Below the pieces are notes generated by a model that did not search any database, was not told where the DNA came from, and saw nothing but the letters and a program-made list of their open reading frames with translations. This document shows positions 52,417 through 60,991 of a stretch of DNA of 63,241 bases, in pieces. A program made the position numbers and the translations under genes. Positions within the stretch are counted from its first letter, which is position 1. Each line of letters opens with the position of its first letter. The stretch covers positions 1-63,241 of the forward strand of contig JAGRKZ010000049.1 in NCBI GenBank assembly GCA_020442065.1, given 5' to 3'. Origin of the DNA: Bauldia sp. Its GTDB lineage: Bacteria > Pseudomonadota > Alphaproteobacteria > Rhizobiales > Kaistiaceae.

Positions 52417-53354
52417 TCGGAGTCGAGGACGTCGAAGCGGCGCAGAAGCGCATCGCCGACCGCGTCCGGCACACGCCGGTGATCGCCCTCGACCAGCTGC
52501 AGAGGCCGGTCGAAACCAAAGCGTCGGTGAACTTGAAGCTCGAACTGCTCCAGGTCACCGGCTCGTTCAAGGCGCGCGGGGCGATGAACTGCTTCCTCGG
52601 CCTGCCGAAAGAGACGGTGAGGAACGGCCTCGTCGCCGCCTCCGGCGGCAACCACGGCCTCGCGGTTGCGCGCACGGCCTATGTCGCGGGCGTGCCGGCG
52701 GCGATCTTCGTGCCAAATGGCGTATCGCCCGCCAAGGTCGTCAAGATGAAGGCGTGGCAGGCGGACGTGCACGTCGTCGGCGACCACTTCGGCGAAGCCA
52801 ACGAAGCGGCGCTCGCCTACGCGGCCGAGAAGACGGCCGCCTACATCCACCCCTTCGCCGATCCGCTCGTGGTGGCCGGCCAAGGGACGCTCGGACTCGA
52901 GATCCTCGACGACCTGCCCGACATGGACACCATCATCGTCGCCATCGGTGGCGGTGGCCTGATGTCGGGCCTCTCCACGGCGATCCGGGCACGGCGGCCG
53001 GGCGTCCGAATCATCGGTGTCGAGCCGACTGGCTCGCCGACGCTGAAAGCGAGCATCGATGCCGGCCATGTGGTGACGCTGCCGGAAATCACGTCGAAGG
53101 TGCCGACGATGTCCTGCCAGCGCACCGACGACCGCATCTTCGAAATCGTCAACCGCAACGTCGACGAGATCGTGCTGGTCACGGACGAGGCGATGACGGA
53201 AGCGGCGCGCTGGCTGTGGTTCGAGATGGGGGTGGCCGCCGATCTCTCCGGTGCGGCATCACTCGCCGCGCTCCGCGCCATCGCGCCGACCATCGCCGCC
53301 GATCGCAACGTGTGTGCGCTGGTGTGTGGCGCCGGCCCGGAAGGCACGACCTGA
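52413..53354 (+). CDS. PLP-dependent threonine/serine dehydratase-like enzyme
   Basis: A 313-residue protein from GTG 52413, overlapping the previous stop by four bases. It is a fold-type II PLP enzyme: Lys in TGSFKARGA, SGGNHGLAVA (phosphate loop region), IGGGGLMSGLS (PLP phosphate glycine loop) and a late Ser/Cys strand. There is no regulatory ACT domain, so it is a catabolic-type dehydratase or racemase. Paired with a DoeB-like deacylase it recalls EutB of hydroxyectoine use, but it is equally close to ordinary serine/threonine dehydratases. Confidence 0.86.
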   Translation: MIGVEDVEAAQKRIADRVRHTPVIALDQLQRPVETKASVNLKLELLQVTGSFKARGAMNCFLGLPKETVRNGLVAASGGNHGLAVARTAYVAGVPAAIFVPNGVSPAKVVKMKAWQADVHVVGDHFGEANEAALAYAAEKTAAYIHPFADPLVVAGQGTLGLEILDDLPDMDTIIVAIGGGGLMSGLSTAIRARRPGVRIIGVEPTGSPTLKASIDAGHVVTLPEITSKVPTMSCQRTDDRIFEIVNRNVDEIVLVTDEAMTEAARWLWFEMGVAADLSGAASLAALRAIAPTIAADRNVCALVCGAGPEGTT

Positions 53355-53403
53355 GCCGACGCGTCGCGCCGCCCCCTCAAGCACGGACAACAACGGAACG
53401 CCC

Positions 53404-54369
53404 ATGCCGCAGCAGACCCTGAAGATCGCGGTGGCCGGCGCCGGCGCATTCGGCCGCGAGCACCTCGCGGTCCTCGCCCGCCGCGACGATGTGACAATCG
53501 CCGGGGTCGCCGACGTTAACCAGGCAGCTCGTGAGGCGGCGACGTCCGACTTCGGTGTGGAAGAGTCCTTCGCGGACGCCGAGACGATGCTCGATGCGGT
53601 CCGTCCCGGCGGACTGATAGTGGCCTCGCCAGGCTTCACCCATCTCCCGATCGCGATGGCAGCGCTTCACCGCGATATCCCGGTCCTGGTGGAAAAGCCC
53701 GTCGGGCTGTCCGCCGCCGAAGCCGACGCTCTGATCGCCGCGGAAGCGCGAAGCCGGGCGTTCGTCCTACCCGGACACATCCTCCGCTTTTCGACCCCCT
53801 ACCGCGAGATGGTCGAGATCGCCCGATCCGGCGAGATCGGCACTATCCTCGCGGTCAAGGGCCGCAAGCATCGCGACGACAGCCACGCCGTGCGCTACGC
53901 CGACATCGACCCGGTGCTGATGACCATGGTCCACGACATCGACTTGACGCTGTGGATTACCGGCGGCACGCTGGAGTCCGTGCTTACGCTCCGTCGCCCT
54001 TCCGACACGGTTCGGTCGGAGACCATCGTCACCGGCTCCGACAGCGCCGGCGTGCTCTGGAACCTCACCAACGCCTGGGCCATCCCGACCGAATGCCCGG
54101 CCGACCGCATCGAGATCGTGGGCGACCAGGGCAGCGTTGAAATGGAGGCGTGGCGGACAATCCGCGTCTATGGCCGCAGGGCGCGGCAGATCGACGTCGC
54201 GCCGGGCGCGATCGACGACATGCTTGCCGTCGAGATCGGCACCTTTCTCGACGGCGTACGCAGTGGCGAGCATCCGGGTGTCGTGACCCTGACGGATGCA
54301 CGAAACGGTCTCGCGGCGATGGAGGCGATCCTCGCTTCGCTCGCAACCGGCCAGGTGGTGACGGCATGA
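53404..54369 (+). CDS. Gfo/Idh/MocA-family oxidoreductase
   Basis: A 321-residue protein: Rossmann motif VAGAGAFGREH, EKPVG with the catalytic-site Lys, and a C-terminal sheet domain with MVHDIDLTLW carrying the catalytic Asp/His. The family oxidises sugar or inositol hydroxyls with NAD(P). D-apiose dehydrogenase (ApsD) belongs to it, so this could be the missing first enzyme of the neighbouring apionate route, but I cannot tell ApsD from other members by eye. It follows the dehydratase after 49 bases and overlaps the amidohydrolase gene by four bases. Confidence 0.85.
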   Translation: MPQQTLKIAVAGAGAFGREHLAVLARRDDVTIAGVADVNQAAREAATSDFGVEESFADAETMLDAVRPGGLIVASPGFTHLPIAMAALHRDIPVLVEKPVGLSAAEADALIAAEARSRAFVLPGHILRFSTPYREMVEIARSGEIGTILAVKGRKHRDDSHAVRYADIDPVLMTMVHDIDLTLWITGGTLESVLTLRRPSDTVRSETIVTGSDSAGVLWNLTNAWAIPTECPADRIEIVGDQGSVEMEAWRTIRVYGRRARQIDVAPGAIDDMLAVEIGTFLDGVRSGEHPGVVTLTDARNGLAAMEAILASLATGQVVTA

Positions 54370-55199
54370 CGATCGCGGACTCGCATTTTCACATCTTCCG
54401 CCACGGCTTTCCCGGCATCTATGGCCGCGCCCTGTTCGGAGACCGGGAAGTCGACACGTACGAGTCCTTCCGGGAAGAACACGACATTGCAGCCGGCCTT
54501 GTCGTCGGCTACCAGGGCGCCGGCATCGATCCCGCCAACAACGCCTATCTCCGCGAGCTCGCCGAGACCCGTCCGTGGATGGCGACGACGGCCTATATCG
54601 AGCCGGCCGACCTTCCGTCCGGCGGCGTCGTCGACGACCTGCTCGATGCCGGCCACGCCGGGCTCGCCGTCTACGTACTCACCGATTCCGCGGCGGAAGC
54701 GCTATCGCGCTGGAGCGAGGCGGCCTGGCGGGCGCTCGACGAGGCCGGCGCAATCGTCTCGCTGAATGTCGGCCTATCGCGGCTGGGGGTGATCGAAAAA
54801 GCCGCCAAGGCCGCTCCCCGCTGCCGCTTTCTGATCTCGCATCTCGGCCTGCCGGGCAAGCGACCGCCGCCGAGCCTCTACCGTCCGCCGCAGGAGGAGA
54901 TGGCGCCGCTCACCGCGCTCGCCGACCAACCCAATGTCTTCGTCAAGCTGTCGGGTTTCTATGCAATCAGCGAACCGTCGCACGGCTTTCCGCACAACGA
55001 GGCGACGCCGCTGGTCGAGGTCCTGCTCGCGGCCTTCGGCAAGGACCGGCTGCTGTGGGCCTCCGACTTCAGCCCGGCCCTCGACCATGTTTCCTTCGTC
55101 CAGACGCTGGCCGTGCCGGGACTCGAAGCGGCGGACGACGCGACGCGGCAAGCGATCATGGGCGGCAACCTGCTGCGGCTGCTCGGGCGCGGCGGCTAG
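54366..55199 (+). CDS. Amidohydrolase (amidohydrolase_2 family)
   Basis: A 277-residue TIM-barrel metal hydrolase: ADSHFHIF (HxH), a middle FLISHLG (His), and LLWASDFSP with the late catalytic Asp. This group includes lactonases and decarboxylases of sugar and aromatic acids. It overlaps the Gfo/Idh/MocA gene (ATGA), so the pair may oxidise a sugar to a lactone and then open it. It is the last gene of the plus-strand operon and converges with the SBP_bac_3 gene (10-base gap). Confidence 0.85.
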   Translation: MTIADSHFHIFRHGFPGIYGRALFGDREVDTYESFREEHDIAAGLVVGYQGAGIDPANNAYLRELAETRPWMATTAYIEPADLPSGGVVDDLLDAGHAGLAVYVLTDSAAEALSRWSEAAWRALDEAGAIVSLNVGLSRLGVIEKAAKAAPRCRFLISHLGLPGKRPPPSLYRPPQEEMAPLTALADQPNVFVKLSGFYAISEPSHGFPHNEATPLVEVLLAAFGKDRLLWASDFSPALDHVSFVQTLAVPGLEAADDATRQAIMGGNLLRLLGRGG

Positions 55200-55209
55200 T
55201 CCCCCCTCC

Positions 55210-55941
55210 TCAGCCTACATTGCCGAAACTCGCGATCGCCGCGTCAAGCAGCTTGTGGATCGTGCCGTCGGCCGTCATTACCCCGATCGCTTCGTTGAGG
55301 AGCGCGACGAAGCCCGGGCTGCCCTTCTTGACCGCAATGCCGAAGGGCTTCGGATCGAAGCGCGCGCCGATGTCGATAAGGGTGAAGGCCTCGGGGCGGC
55401 CGGTGCCCATGCGCAGCATGGTGAGATTGATCATGTCGTTCGACGCCGCGTCGGCCTGTCCTGCCTCCACGGCCTCGAGATTGCCGACGCTGAGGTCGGT
55501 AAGGACCAGAGTCGCGCCGGGGAGCGACGGCAGGGCCGCCGTCATCCGTCGGAGCGAAACCGAGCCCCTGGTCACGGCAATGCGCCTGCCGCCGAGATCC
55601 TCGAAGCGGGCGATGGGGCTACCGGCAGGAACGAGGATGCCTTCGCGAGTGGTGCAATATGGGATGGAAAAATCGACCTGCTCGGCGCGATCCGGCGTGA
55701 TGGTGAGCTGCGAGACGACCATGTCGACGTCGCCGCAGTCGATCTCGGCGATACGCTCCTGATCCTTGACCTGAACGAAATCGACCCGATCGGCCGAGCC
55801 GACGAGCTTCTCGCCGACCGCCTTGGCAACTCCGATCTCGAAGCCGCTGAGCGCCCCGGTCCGGGGATCCTTGTAACCCATCCCGGGAATATCGAAGGAG
55901 ACGCCGGCAATCAGCCGACCGCGAGACTGGAACGGCTCCAT
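55210..55941 (-). CDS. SBP_bac_3-type solute-binding protein without signal peptide
   Basis: A 243-residue protein that begins almost at the mature domain (MEPFQSRGRLIAGVSFDIPGM) and continues with family 3 features: GFEIGVAKAVGEKL, DMVVSQLTITPDRAEQVDFSIPY (ligand loop) and IAVKKGSPGFVALLNEAI. A normal periplasmic amino-acid-binding protein would have 20-25 more residues for export. The upstream bases end in the SDR stop codon 14 bases away and hold no start for a leader. No permease or ATPase of this class is adjacent. It is therefore a cytoplasmic ligand-binding protein, an enzyme of this fold (cyclohexadienyl dehydratase is one), or a remnant. Confidence 0.78.
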   Translation of the reverse strand: MEPFQSRGRLIAGVSFDIPGMGYKDPRTGALSGFEIGVAKAVGEKLVGSADRVDFVQVKDQERIAEIDCGDVDMVVSQLTITPDRAEQVDFSIPYCTTREGILVPAGSPIARFEDLGGRRIAVTRGSVSLRRMTAALPSLPGATLVLTDLSVGNLEAVEAGQADAASNDMINLTMLRMGTGRPEAFTLIDIGARFDPKPFGIAVKKGSPGFVALLNEAIGVMTADGTIHKLLDAAIASFGNVG

Positions 55942-55955
55942 GATGGCACCCGAAG

Positions 55956-56723
55956 CTAGAGGCCGACGCTGCTTTGCATGATGCCGCCATCGGCAAAGAT
56001 CGTGGTGGCCGTGAGGTAGCTGGCGCCGTCGCCGGCGAGAAAGGCGACAACGTTGGCGATCTCCTCCGGCTTCGCCATACGGCCGATCGGGATGGCGGCG
56101 TCGAGCTTGGCGAGCAGGGCCGGATCGTTCATCGTGCCGAGATTGATCGGCGTCGCCACGGCGCCCGGACCGACACCGGTGACGAGGATGCCGTGCGGCG
56201 CGAGCTCGACGCCGGCGGTGCGGGTGAGCATGCGCATGCCGCCCTTCGACAGGCAGTAGGCGGTGTTCCCCGGCATCGGCCAGTCCTCGTGGACCGAGGT
56301 GACGTTGATGATCCGGCCACCACCACCCTGCTTGATCATTTGCCTGGCGGCGATCTGGGTGCCGAAGAAGGCACTCTTGAGGTTGATATCGAGGACGCGG
56401 TCGTACTGGTCTTCGGTGGTGTCAAGAACCGAAGTGCGGGTCTCGATCCCCGCGTTGTTCACCATGATGTCCACCCGGCCGAAATTCGTCACCGCTGCAT
56501 CGACCAGCTTCTGGAGATCGGCGGGCTTGCTGACGTCGGCGTCGACCCCGACCGACTTCCGACCGAGTTTGGTGAGCTGTTGCTCCAGGCTTTCGGTCGC
56601 TTCGGGGTGAACGACGAAGTCGATGACGATGTTGGCGCCGAGTCCAGCAAGGGCGAGCACGATCGCTTCGCCGATTCCACTGTTGCCGCCAGTGACGATG
56701 GCGACCTTGTTCTCGAGGGACAT
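55956..56723 (-). CDS. Short-chain dehydrogenase, glucose 1-dehydrogenase-like
   Basis: A 255-residue classical SDR started at ATG 56723 (GGAGCG upstream): TGGNSGIGEA, NNAGIETRT, INVTSVHED, YCLSK (Tyr/Lys) and ATTIFADGGI. The TSVHED segment and overall order resemble glucose/polyol 1-dehydrogenases. A long upstream extension of this frame (to 57995) runs antisense to the GMC gene and is not real. It is divergent from the GMC oxidoreductase gene. Confidence 0.87.
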   Translation of the reverse strand: MSLENKVAIVTGGNSGIGEAIVLALAGLGANIVIDFVVHPEATESLEQQLTKLGRKSVGVDADVSKPADLQKLVDAAVTNFGRVDIMVNNAGIETRTSVLDTTEDQYDRVLDINLKSAFFGTQIAARQMIKQGGGGRIINVTSVHEDWPMPGNTAYCLSKGGMRMLTRTAGVELAPHGILVTGVGPGAVATPINLGTMNDPALLAKLDAAIPIGRMAKPEEIANVVAFLAGDGASYLTATTIFADGGIMQSSVGL

Positions 56724-56849
56724 GTTGCGCTCCATTCCCGCGTCGCCGGACCTGGGTGACAATCGCAACCTAGACATCGGTGGCCGGGCGCGCAACTTTG
56801 GGACGCAAGCCCCAGTGACCCGACATTGGCCGCCAAACGGAGCGAAGCC

Positions 56850-58277
56850 ATGGACAGCAAATACGACGTCATCGTCGTCGGCAGCGGCGCCGGTGGCGGC
56901 AGCGCCGCCTACAAGCTCACCAAGGCGGGCAAGCGCGTCCTCCTGATCGAGAAAGGGCCGTTCGTTCCCCGCACTGCGGCAACGATCGAAGTGCGGCAGG
57001 CGATGGTCGAAGGCGTGTTCGCCAACCACGAAGTGTGGCATGACGGAAATGGCCGCGAGTTCGTGCCCGACGAGTTCCACAATGTCGGCGGCAAGACGAA
57101 ATGGTATGGGGCCGCGCTGTTCCGTTTCCGTCCAGTGGAGTTCGAGGCGGAACCCACCTTCGGCCTGCTGGGCTGGCCGTTCGGCTTTGACACGCTGAAG
57201 CCCTATTACGATGAAGCGAGCGATCTCCTTGAGGTCACCACGTTTCAGAACGAGCCCGAGCTGCAAGCGCTGCTCGACCGGATCACCAACGCGGCCCCGG
57301 AGTGGAAGGCCGAGTCGCTCCCGCTCGGCCTGTCGCACGACATCCTGTCCCGCCCCGAGGAGGCGAAGCACTTCGACGGCTTCGCATCGCCGTCCGGATT
57401 TAAGTCCGATGCCGAGCGGAACCTGATCGACCAGATCCGCAACGCACCGAATTTCACGCTGATTGCGGGAAACGCGGTGATGGCGCTGATCCCTTCGCCG
57501 GGGGATCCCAAGACAATCGTCGGTGTGAGCTGCGCCGACGGCTCCACCTACAAGGCGGATACGGTCGTGCTCGCCGCCGGGGCGATGACCAGCCCGCGCA
57601 TTCTCCAGGACTACCTGAAGGACGAGGGGTTCGCGCTGCCCTGCGGCAACCTCCTCGGCGGCAACTTCAAGAAGCACCTCAATTCGGCGATCATCGGCTT
57701 CTCGCCGTTCCAGGATCATGACGTGCTGCGCAAGACGGCGGTGCTCTACAACGACCGCTTCCCGCACTCGTCGATGCAGTGCCTTGGCTGGATCGACGCC
57801 GAGGTCCTGGCAACCCAGGCGCCGAAAGAGACGCCGCGTTTTCTGGACCACCTCCTCGGCAAGCGGGCGATCGGCTTCTGGGGTACGACCGAAGACGGGT
57901 CGGCGGCCGAGAACCGCATCATCAGCGGCGGCCCCGCCGGCTTTCCGGTGATGGACTATGACCTCGGCCGCATCGAAGCCTCTAAGAAGGAACACGAGGC
58001 AATGACGGACGCCTGGCTCGAACGCCTGCTCGCCGCCGGACTCGTGGGCGCGAAGAAATACATGGGCGTCGCGGTCACGTCACACGCGTTGGGCAGCATG
58101 GTGACGGGCAATGACCCAACAAGCTCGGTCATCGACGCCGACGGCAAGGTTCACGGCATGGAGGGTCTTTATGTCGGCGACGGCAGCGCACTGCCGCGCG
58201 CGAGCCGGGTCAACCCCTCGCTCACGATCTACGCTTGGGGCCTCCGCCTCGGCGACCATCTCGCCAAGGCAAGGTAG
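56850..58277 (+). CDS. GMC-family FAD oxidoreductase
   Basis: A 475-residue protein: FAD motif VVGSGAGGGSAAYKL at residue 8, NVGGKTKWYGAALFRFRP (FAD loop), TVVLAAGAMTSPRIL and the C-terminal catalytic part TSHALGSM and RVNPSLTIYAWGLRLGD (His and Asn/Thr). There is no signal peptide. Members oxidise sugars, polyols or alcohols to ketones or lactones, passing electrons to quinones or cytochromes. The next gene on the other strand is an SMP-30 lactonase, a natural next step. Confidence 0.87.
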   Translation: MDSKYDVIVVGSGAGGGSAAYKLTKAGKRVLLIEKGPFVPRTAATIEVRQAMVEGVFANHEVWHDGNGREFVPDEFHNVGGKTKWYGAALFRFRPVEFEAEPTFGLLGWPFGFDTLKPYYDEASDLLEVTTFQNEPELQALLDRITNAAPEWKAESLPLGLSHDILSRPEEAKHFDGFASPSGFKSDAERNLIDQIRNAPNFTLIAGNAVMALIPSPGDPKTIVGVSCADGSTYKADTVVLAAGAMTSPRILQDYLKDEGFALPCGNLLGGNFKKHLNSAIIGFSPFQDHDVLRKTAVLYNDRFPHSSMQCLGWIDAEVLATQAPKETPRFLDHLLGKRAIGFWGTTEDGSAAENRIISGGPAGFPVMDYDLGRIEASKKEHEAMTDAWLERLLAAGLVGAKKYMGVAVTSHALGSMVTGNDPTSSVIDADGKVHGMEGLYVGDGSALPRASRVNPSLTIYAWGLRLGDHLAKAR

Positions 58278-58297
58278 GAAGGGGACAAGGGGGGATG

Positions 58298-59281
58298 TCA
58301 GGCGGTCCGGACGCCGGGCACGGCAAGCCGCGCCTGCCAGATGCGGGTGTCGCCGAGAATGAAGAGGACGTCGTTGTCGGGCCCGCCAAAGGTGAAGTTG
58401 GCGACGCCGGGCGCGGCGATCTCGCCGATCAGGTCACCGTCCGGCGAGAAGGCCTGCACCCCGGTGGCAGACGAAGTGTAGACCCGGCCCTCGACATCGA
58501 GCTTGATGCCATCGGGGACGCCGGGGCTGACGGTTGTGAACAGTCGATCGTTGCGCAGATGCCGTCCATCGGGAAGGTCGAAGGCCCGGACATGATGCGG
58601 CAGGCCCACGAAGTAGGTACCGGGAGCCTGGTTGGCGCCGGTGTCGGTGACGTAGAGCACCGACTCGTCGGGAGAAAAGGCGAGGCCATTGGGCTTGTTG
58701 AAGCCGTCAGCGACCACGCTGGTCTCGCCGCTCGCCGGATCATGGCGGTAGACGTAGGCACCGGCCTCGGGCGGCCCCTTGAAGTCCTGGATGGCACCAT
58801 AGTCCGGATCGGTGAACCAGACCGTGCGGTCGCTGCGCACAACCACGTCGTTGGGAGAGTTGAAGGCGAGTCCGCGCCAGCTGTCGACGACCGTCTCGAC
58901 CATTCGGGTGGCGAGATCCATGGCGCTGATCCGGGCCGGCATGTCGCGTGTTCCCTGCTCGCAGATCAAGAGCCGGCCGTCGCGACCAAGGGTCATGCCG
59001 TTCGCCATGTTGGAGGGATACTGGACGACATCGAGCGTCCCGGCCGCAAATGGAAAGGCGTCCCCCGTGAGTTGCAGCCGCTTGATGGCGACGTTCTTCG
59101 GGCCCGGCTCAGGCACGGTCGTGAAGTAGAGCGCGTGCTCGCCAGCGACGTAGACCGGCCCTTCGTGGGCGTTGGTCTCGATCAGTTGCAGGCGCTCGAA
59201 ACCCGATCCGAGCACGTTGCGAAAGTCGTCGCGGTGAACCGTGAACAGCGCCCGATCCCCCGACCCCGACGTATCATCCAT
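58298..59281 (-). CDS. SMP-30/gluconolactonase-family protein
   Basis: A 327-residue six-bladed beta-propeller: HEGPVY (metal Glu), SPNDVVVRSDRTVWFTDPDYG (Asn and the typical WFTDP), GFNKPNGLAFSPDESVLYVTDTG (second Asn/Asp pair) and VPDGIKLDVEGRVY (Asp). These are the calcium/zinc ligands of gluconolactonases. ATG 59281 is preferred to 59290 because the GGGAGG site is correctly spaced for it. It is likely to hydrolyse a sugar lactone made by the GMC enzyme or SDR. Confidence 0.87.
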   Translation of the reverse strand: MDDTSGSGDRALFTVHRDDFRNVLGSGFERLQLIETNAHEGPVYVAGEHALYFTTVPEPGPKNVAIKRLQLTGDAFPFAAGTLDVVQYPSNMANGMTLGRDGRLLICEQGTRDMPARISAMDLATRMVETVVDSWRGLAFNSPNDVVVRSDRTVWFTDPDYGAIQDFKGPPEAGAYVYRHDPASGETSVVADGFNKPNGLAFSPDESVLYVTDTGANQAPGTYFVGLPHHVRAFDLPDGRHLRNDRLFTTVSPGVPDGIKLDVEGRVYTSSATGVQAFSPDGDLIGEIAAPGVANFTFGGPDNDVLFILGDTRIWQARLAVPGVRTA

Positions 59282-59412
59282 TGCCCTCATCCTCCCTCGC
59301 CTTCATCGTGCCGGCTCCAAACCCGAACATTCTTCCAATCCGGACTGTTCGCGCACGCCGGCCACGCGCGCCCACCGCGCGCCCTGCCGCACCTGCCAAA
59401 GGAGAGCTTGCC

Positions 59413-59862
59413 ATGGAATGGCTGATCAACGATGCCCTGCCGGTGCTGGCGCGGATCTTCATCGTCTGGATCTTTCCGTTCAGCTTCCTCGACAAGATCA
59501 TCAATTGGGACGGCGCGCTCAAACAGGCGACGTCGAGCTGGCTGCCTGGCGGCCCGGTGCTGCTGGTGCTGGCGATGATCGTCGAACTCTGCACGCCGCC
59601 AATGATCGTCTTCGGCTTCTACGACGGCATCGCCGCGTTTGTCCTTGCCGGCTACTGCGCCGTCACCGGCGTCGTCTACCACGCTTTCTGGACCTACCCG
59701 CGCTTCTGGTCGCCGCAGAGCGAGGGATACCCGCACATCTGGGACTTCTTCAAGAATTTCGGTCTGGTCGGCGGGCTGATCTACGTCATGTACGACGCCG
59801 GGTTCATCCAGACTGTGGGAAGCGACATCGAACAGGTCTCGATGCTCACCGGAGTGCAGTGA
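59413..59862 (+). CDS. DoxX-like small membrane protein
   Basis: A 149-residue, four-span inner-membrane protein of the DoxX/YphA type: WLINDALPVLARIFIVWIF, PGGPVLLVLAMIVELCTPP, YDGIAAFVLAGYCAVTGVVYH and FKNFGLVGGLIYVMYD. Start ATG 59413 with GGAGAG. DoxX proteins are linked to quinone/thiol redox complexes; the role here is unknown. It is divergent from the SMP-30 gene, with 131 bases between them. Confidence 0.82.
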   Translation: MEWLINDALPVLARIFIVWIFPFSFLDKIINWDGALKQATSSWLPGGPVLLVLAMIVELCTPPMIVFGFYDGIAAFVLAGYCAVTGVVYHAFWTYPRFWSPQSEGYPHIWDFFKNFGLVGGLIYVMYDAGFIQTVGSDIEQVSMLTGVQ

Positions 59863-60009
59863 CGACAGAGGAAATCAATCCATGCGCTCCGACGCCCCCC
59901 GGCAACTTCGAGCAGGTGACGACGGCATCGACCCTGCGGATCACCCGCCTCGCGCCGCGCCCGCTGCCGTGCGACGCCCGGCCCGGTGCGCTCAAGCAGG
60001 ACGGCGCTG

Positions 60010-60942
60010 ATGGCCGTCACGCGACTGATCCGGGTGAGCATCACGGTCGCCGATCTCGACCGGGCCATCGCCTTCTTCCGCGACGGACTTGGACTTCGGG
60101 CGGGTGCCGAGACAACCTCGGATGATCCGGCGACGTTCAGCCTGCTCGGCCTCGACACTGCCATGCGAGCGCGATCGGTCGACGTTGCCGCAGGCGAACA
60201 GGCGATCGAGCTGGTGGCATTCGATCCGCCCGGTGCGCCATACCCGACCCCGCGTGCTTCGAACGACCAATGGTTCGAGCACATCGCGCTCGTCGCCGGC
60301 GACATCGCAGCTGTCTGGCAAACGCTTGAGCGGCAGTCACCCGAGCCCATCACCGCCGGTACGCCCGATCGCCTCCCGCCCAATACCGGCAGCGTGACGG
60401 CGTTCAAATTTCGCGACCACGAGGGCCACCCGCTGGAGCTGATCGCGTTTCCCGCCGGGGTGGGGGATCCACGGTGGCAAGACGGTGGGCCCGGTGTCCG
60501 CGGCTACGATCATACGGCGATCGCCGTGACCGATGTCGAGCGGAGCCTTGCCTTCTATCAAGGTCTGCTTGGGTTCCGCAGCGCGGGGCGAAGCCTCAAC
60601 CAGGGACCGGAACAGGAGCGCCTCGACGGGCTAGAGGGCTGCGTGGTCGATGTCGTCGCGCTGGCGCCGACGGTAGCCCCGACACCCCACGTCGAACTGC
60701 TTCACTACCGGAGTCCGGCGGGGCGGGTGATATCGACGCCCACAGCGGCAAGCGATGTCGCCGCCACACGCCAGGTTCACGCGGTCGAGGACCTCGACGG
60801 AATGATCCTCCGGCTACAGGCGGCGAAGGCGCGCTTCCTCTCGCCGGGACCCATCGCACTTCGCGACGGGTCGCGCGCCGTCTCGGTGCGCGACCCGGAC
60901 GGGCACATGATCGTGCTCATGGAAACAAGTGCGACCGGATAG
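60010..60942 (+). CDS. Two-domain VOC-family protein (dioxygenase/glyoxalase fold)
   Basis: A 310-residue protein with two tandem VOC modules: residues about 1-140 (IRVSITVADLDRAIAFFRDGLGL, EHIALVAGDI, DHEGHPLELIAF) and about 155-305 (YDHTAIAVTDVERSLAFYQGLLGF, VRDPDGHMIVLME). The doubled arrangement is that of extradiol-type dioxygenases and related lyases. Start at ATG 60010. It lies between the DoxX-like gene and the acetoin dehydrogenase genes, converging with the latter. Confidence 0.84.
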   Translation: MAVTRLIRVSITVADLDRAIAFFRDGLGLRAGAETTSDDPATFSLLGLDTAMRARSVDVAAGEQAIELVAFDPPGAPYPTPRASNDQWFEHIALVAGDIAAVWQTLERQSPEPITAGTPDRLPPNTGSVTAFKFRDHEGHPLELIAFPAGVGDPRWQDGGPGVRGYDHTAIAVTDVERSLAFYQGLLGFRSAGRSLNQGPEQERLDGLEGCVVDVVALAPTVAPTPHVELLHYRSPAGRVISTPTAASDVAATRQVHAVEDLDGMILRLQAAKARFLSPGPIALRDGSRAVSVRDPDGHMIVLMETSATG

Positions 60943-60991
60943 GTGCGGCGCTGGGGTTTAGCCCGCGTCGCCGGACCGAACCCCGTCGACG

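Noticed and set aside
56724..57995. A 424-codon N-terminal extension of the SDR at 55956
   Set aside because: It runs antisense to the intact GMC gene; the SDR has its own ATG and ribosome site at 56723.
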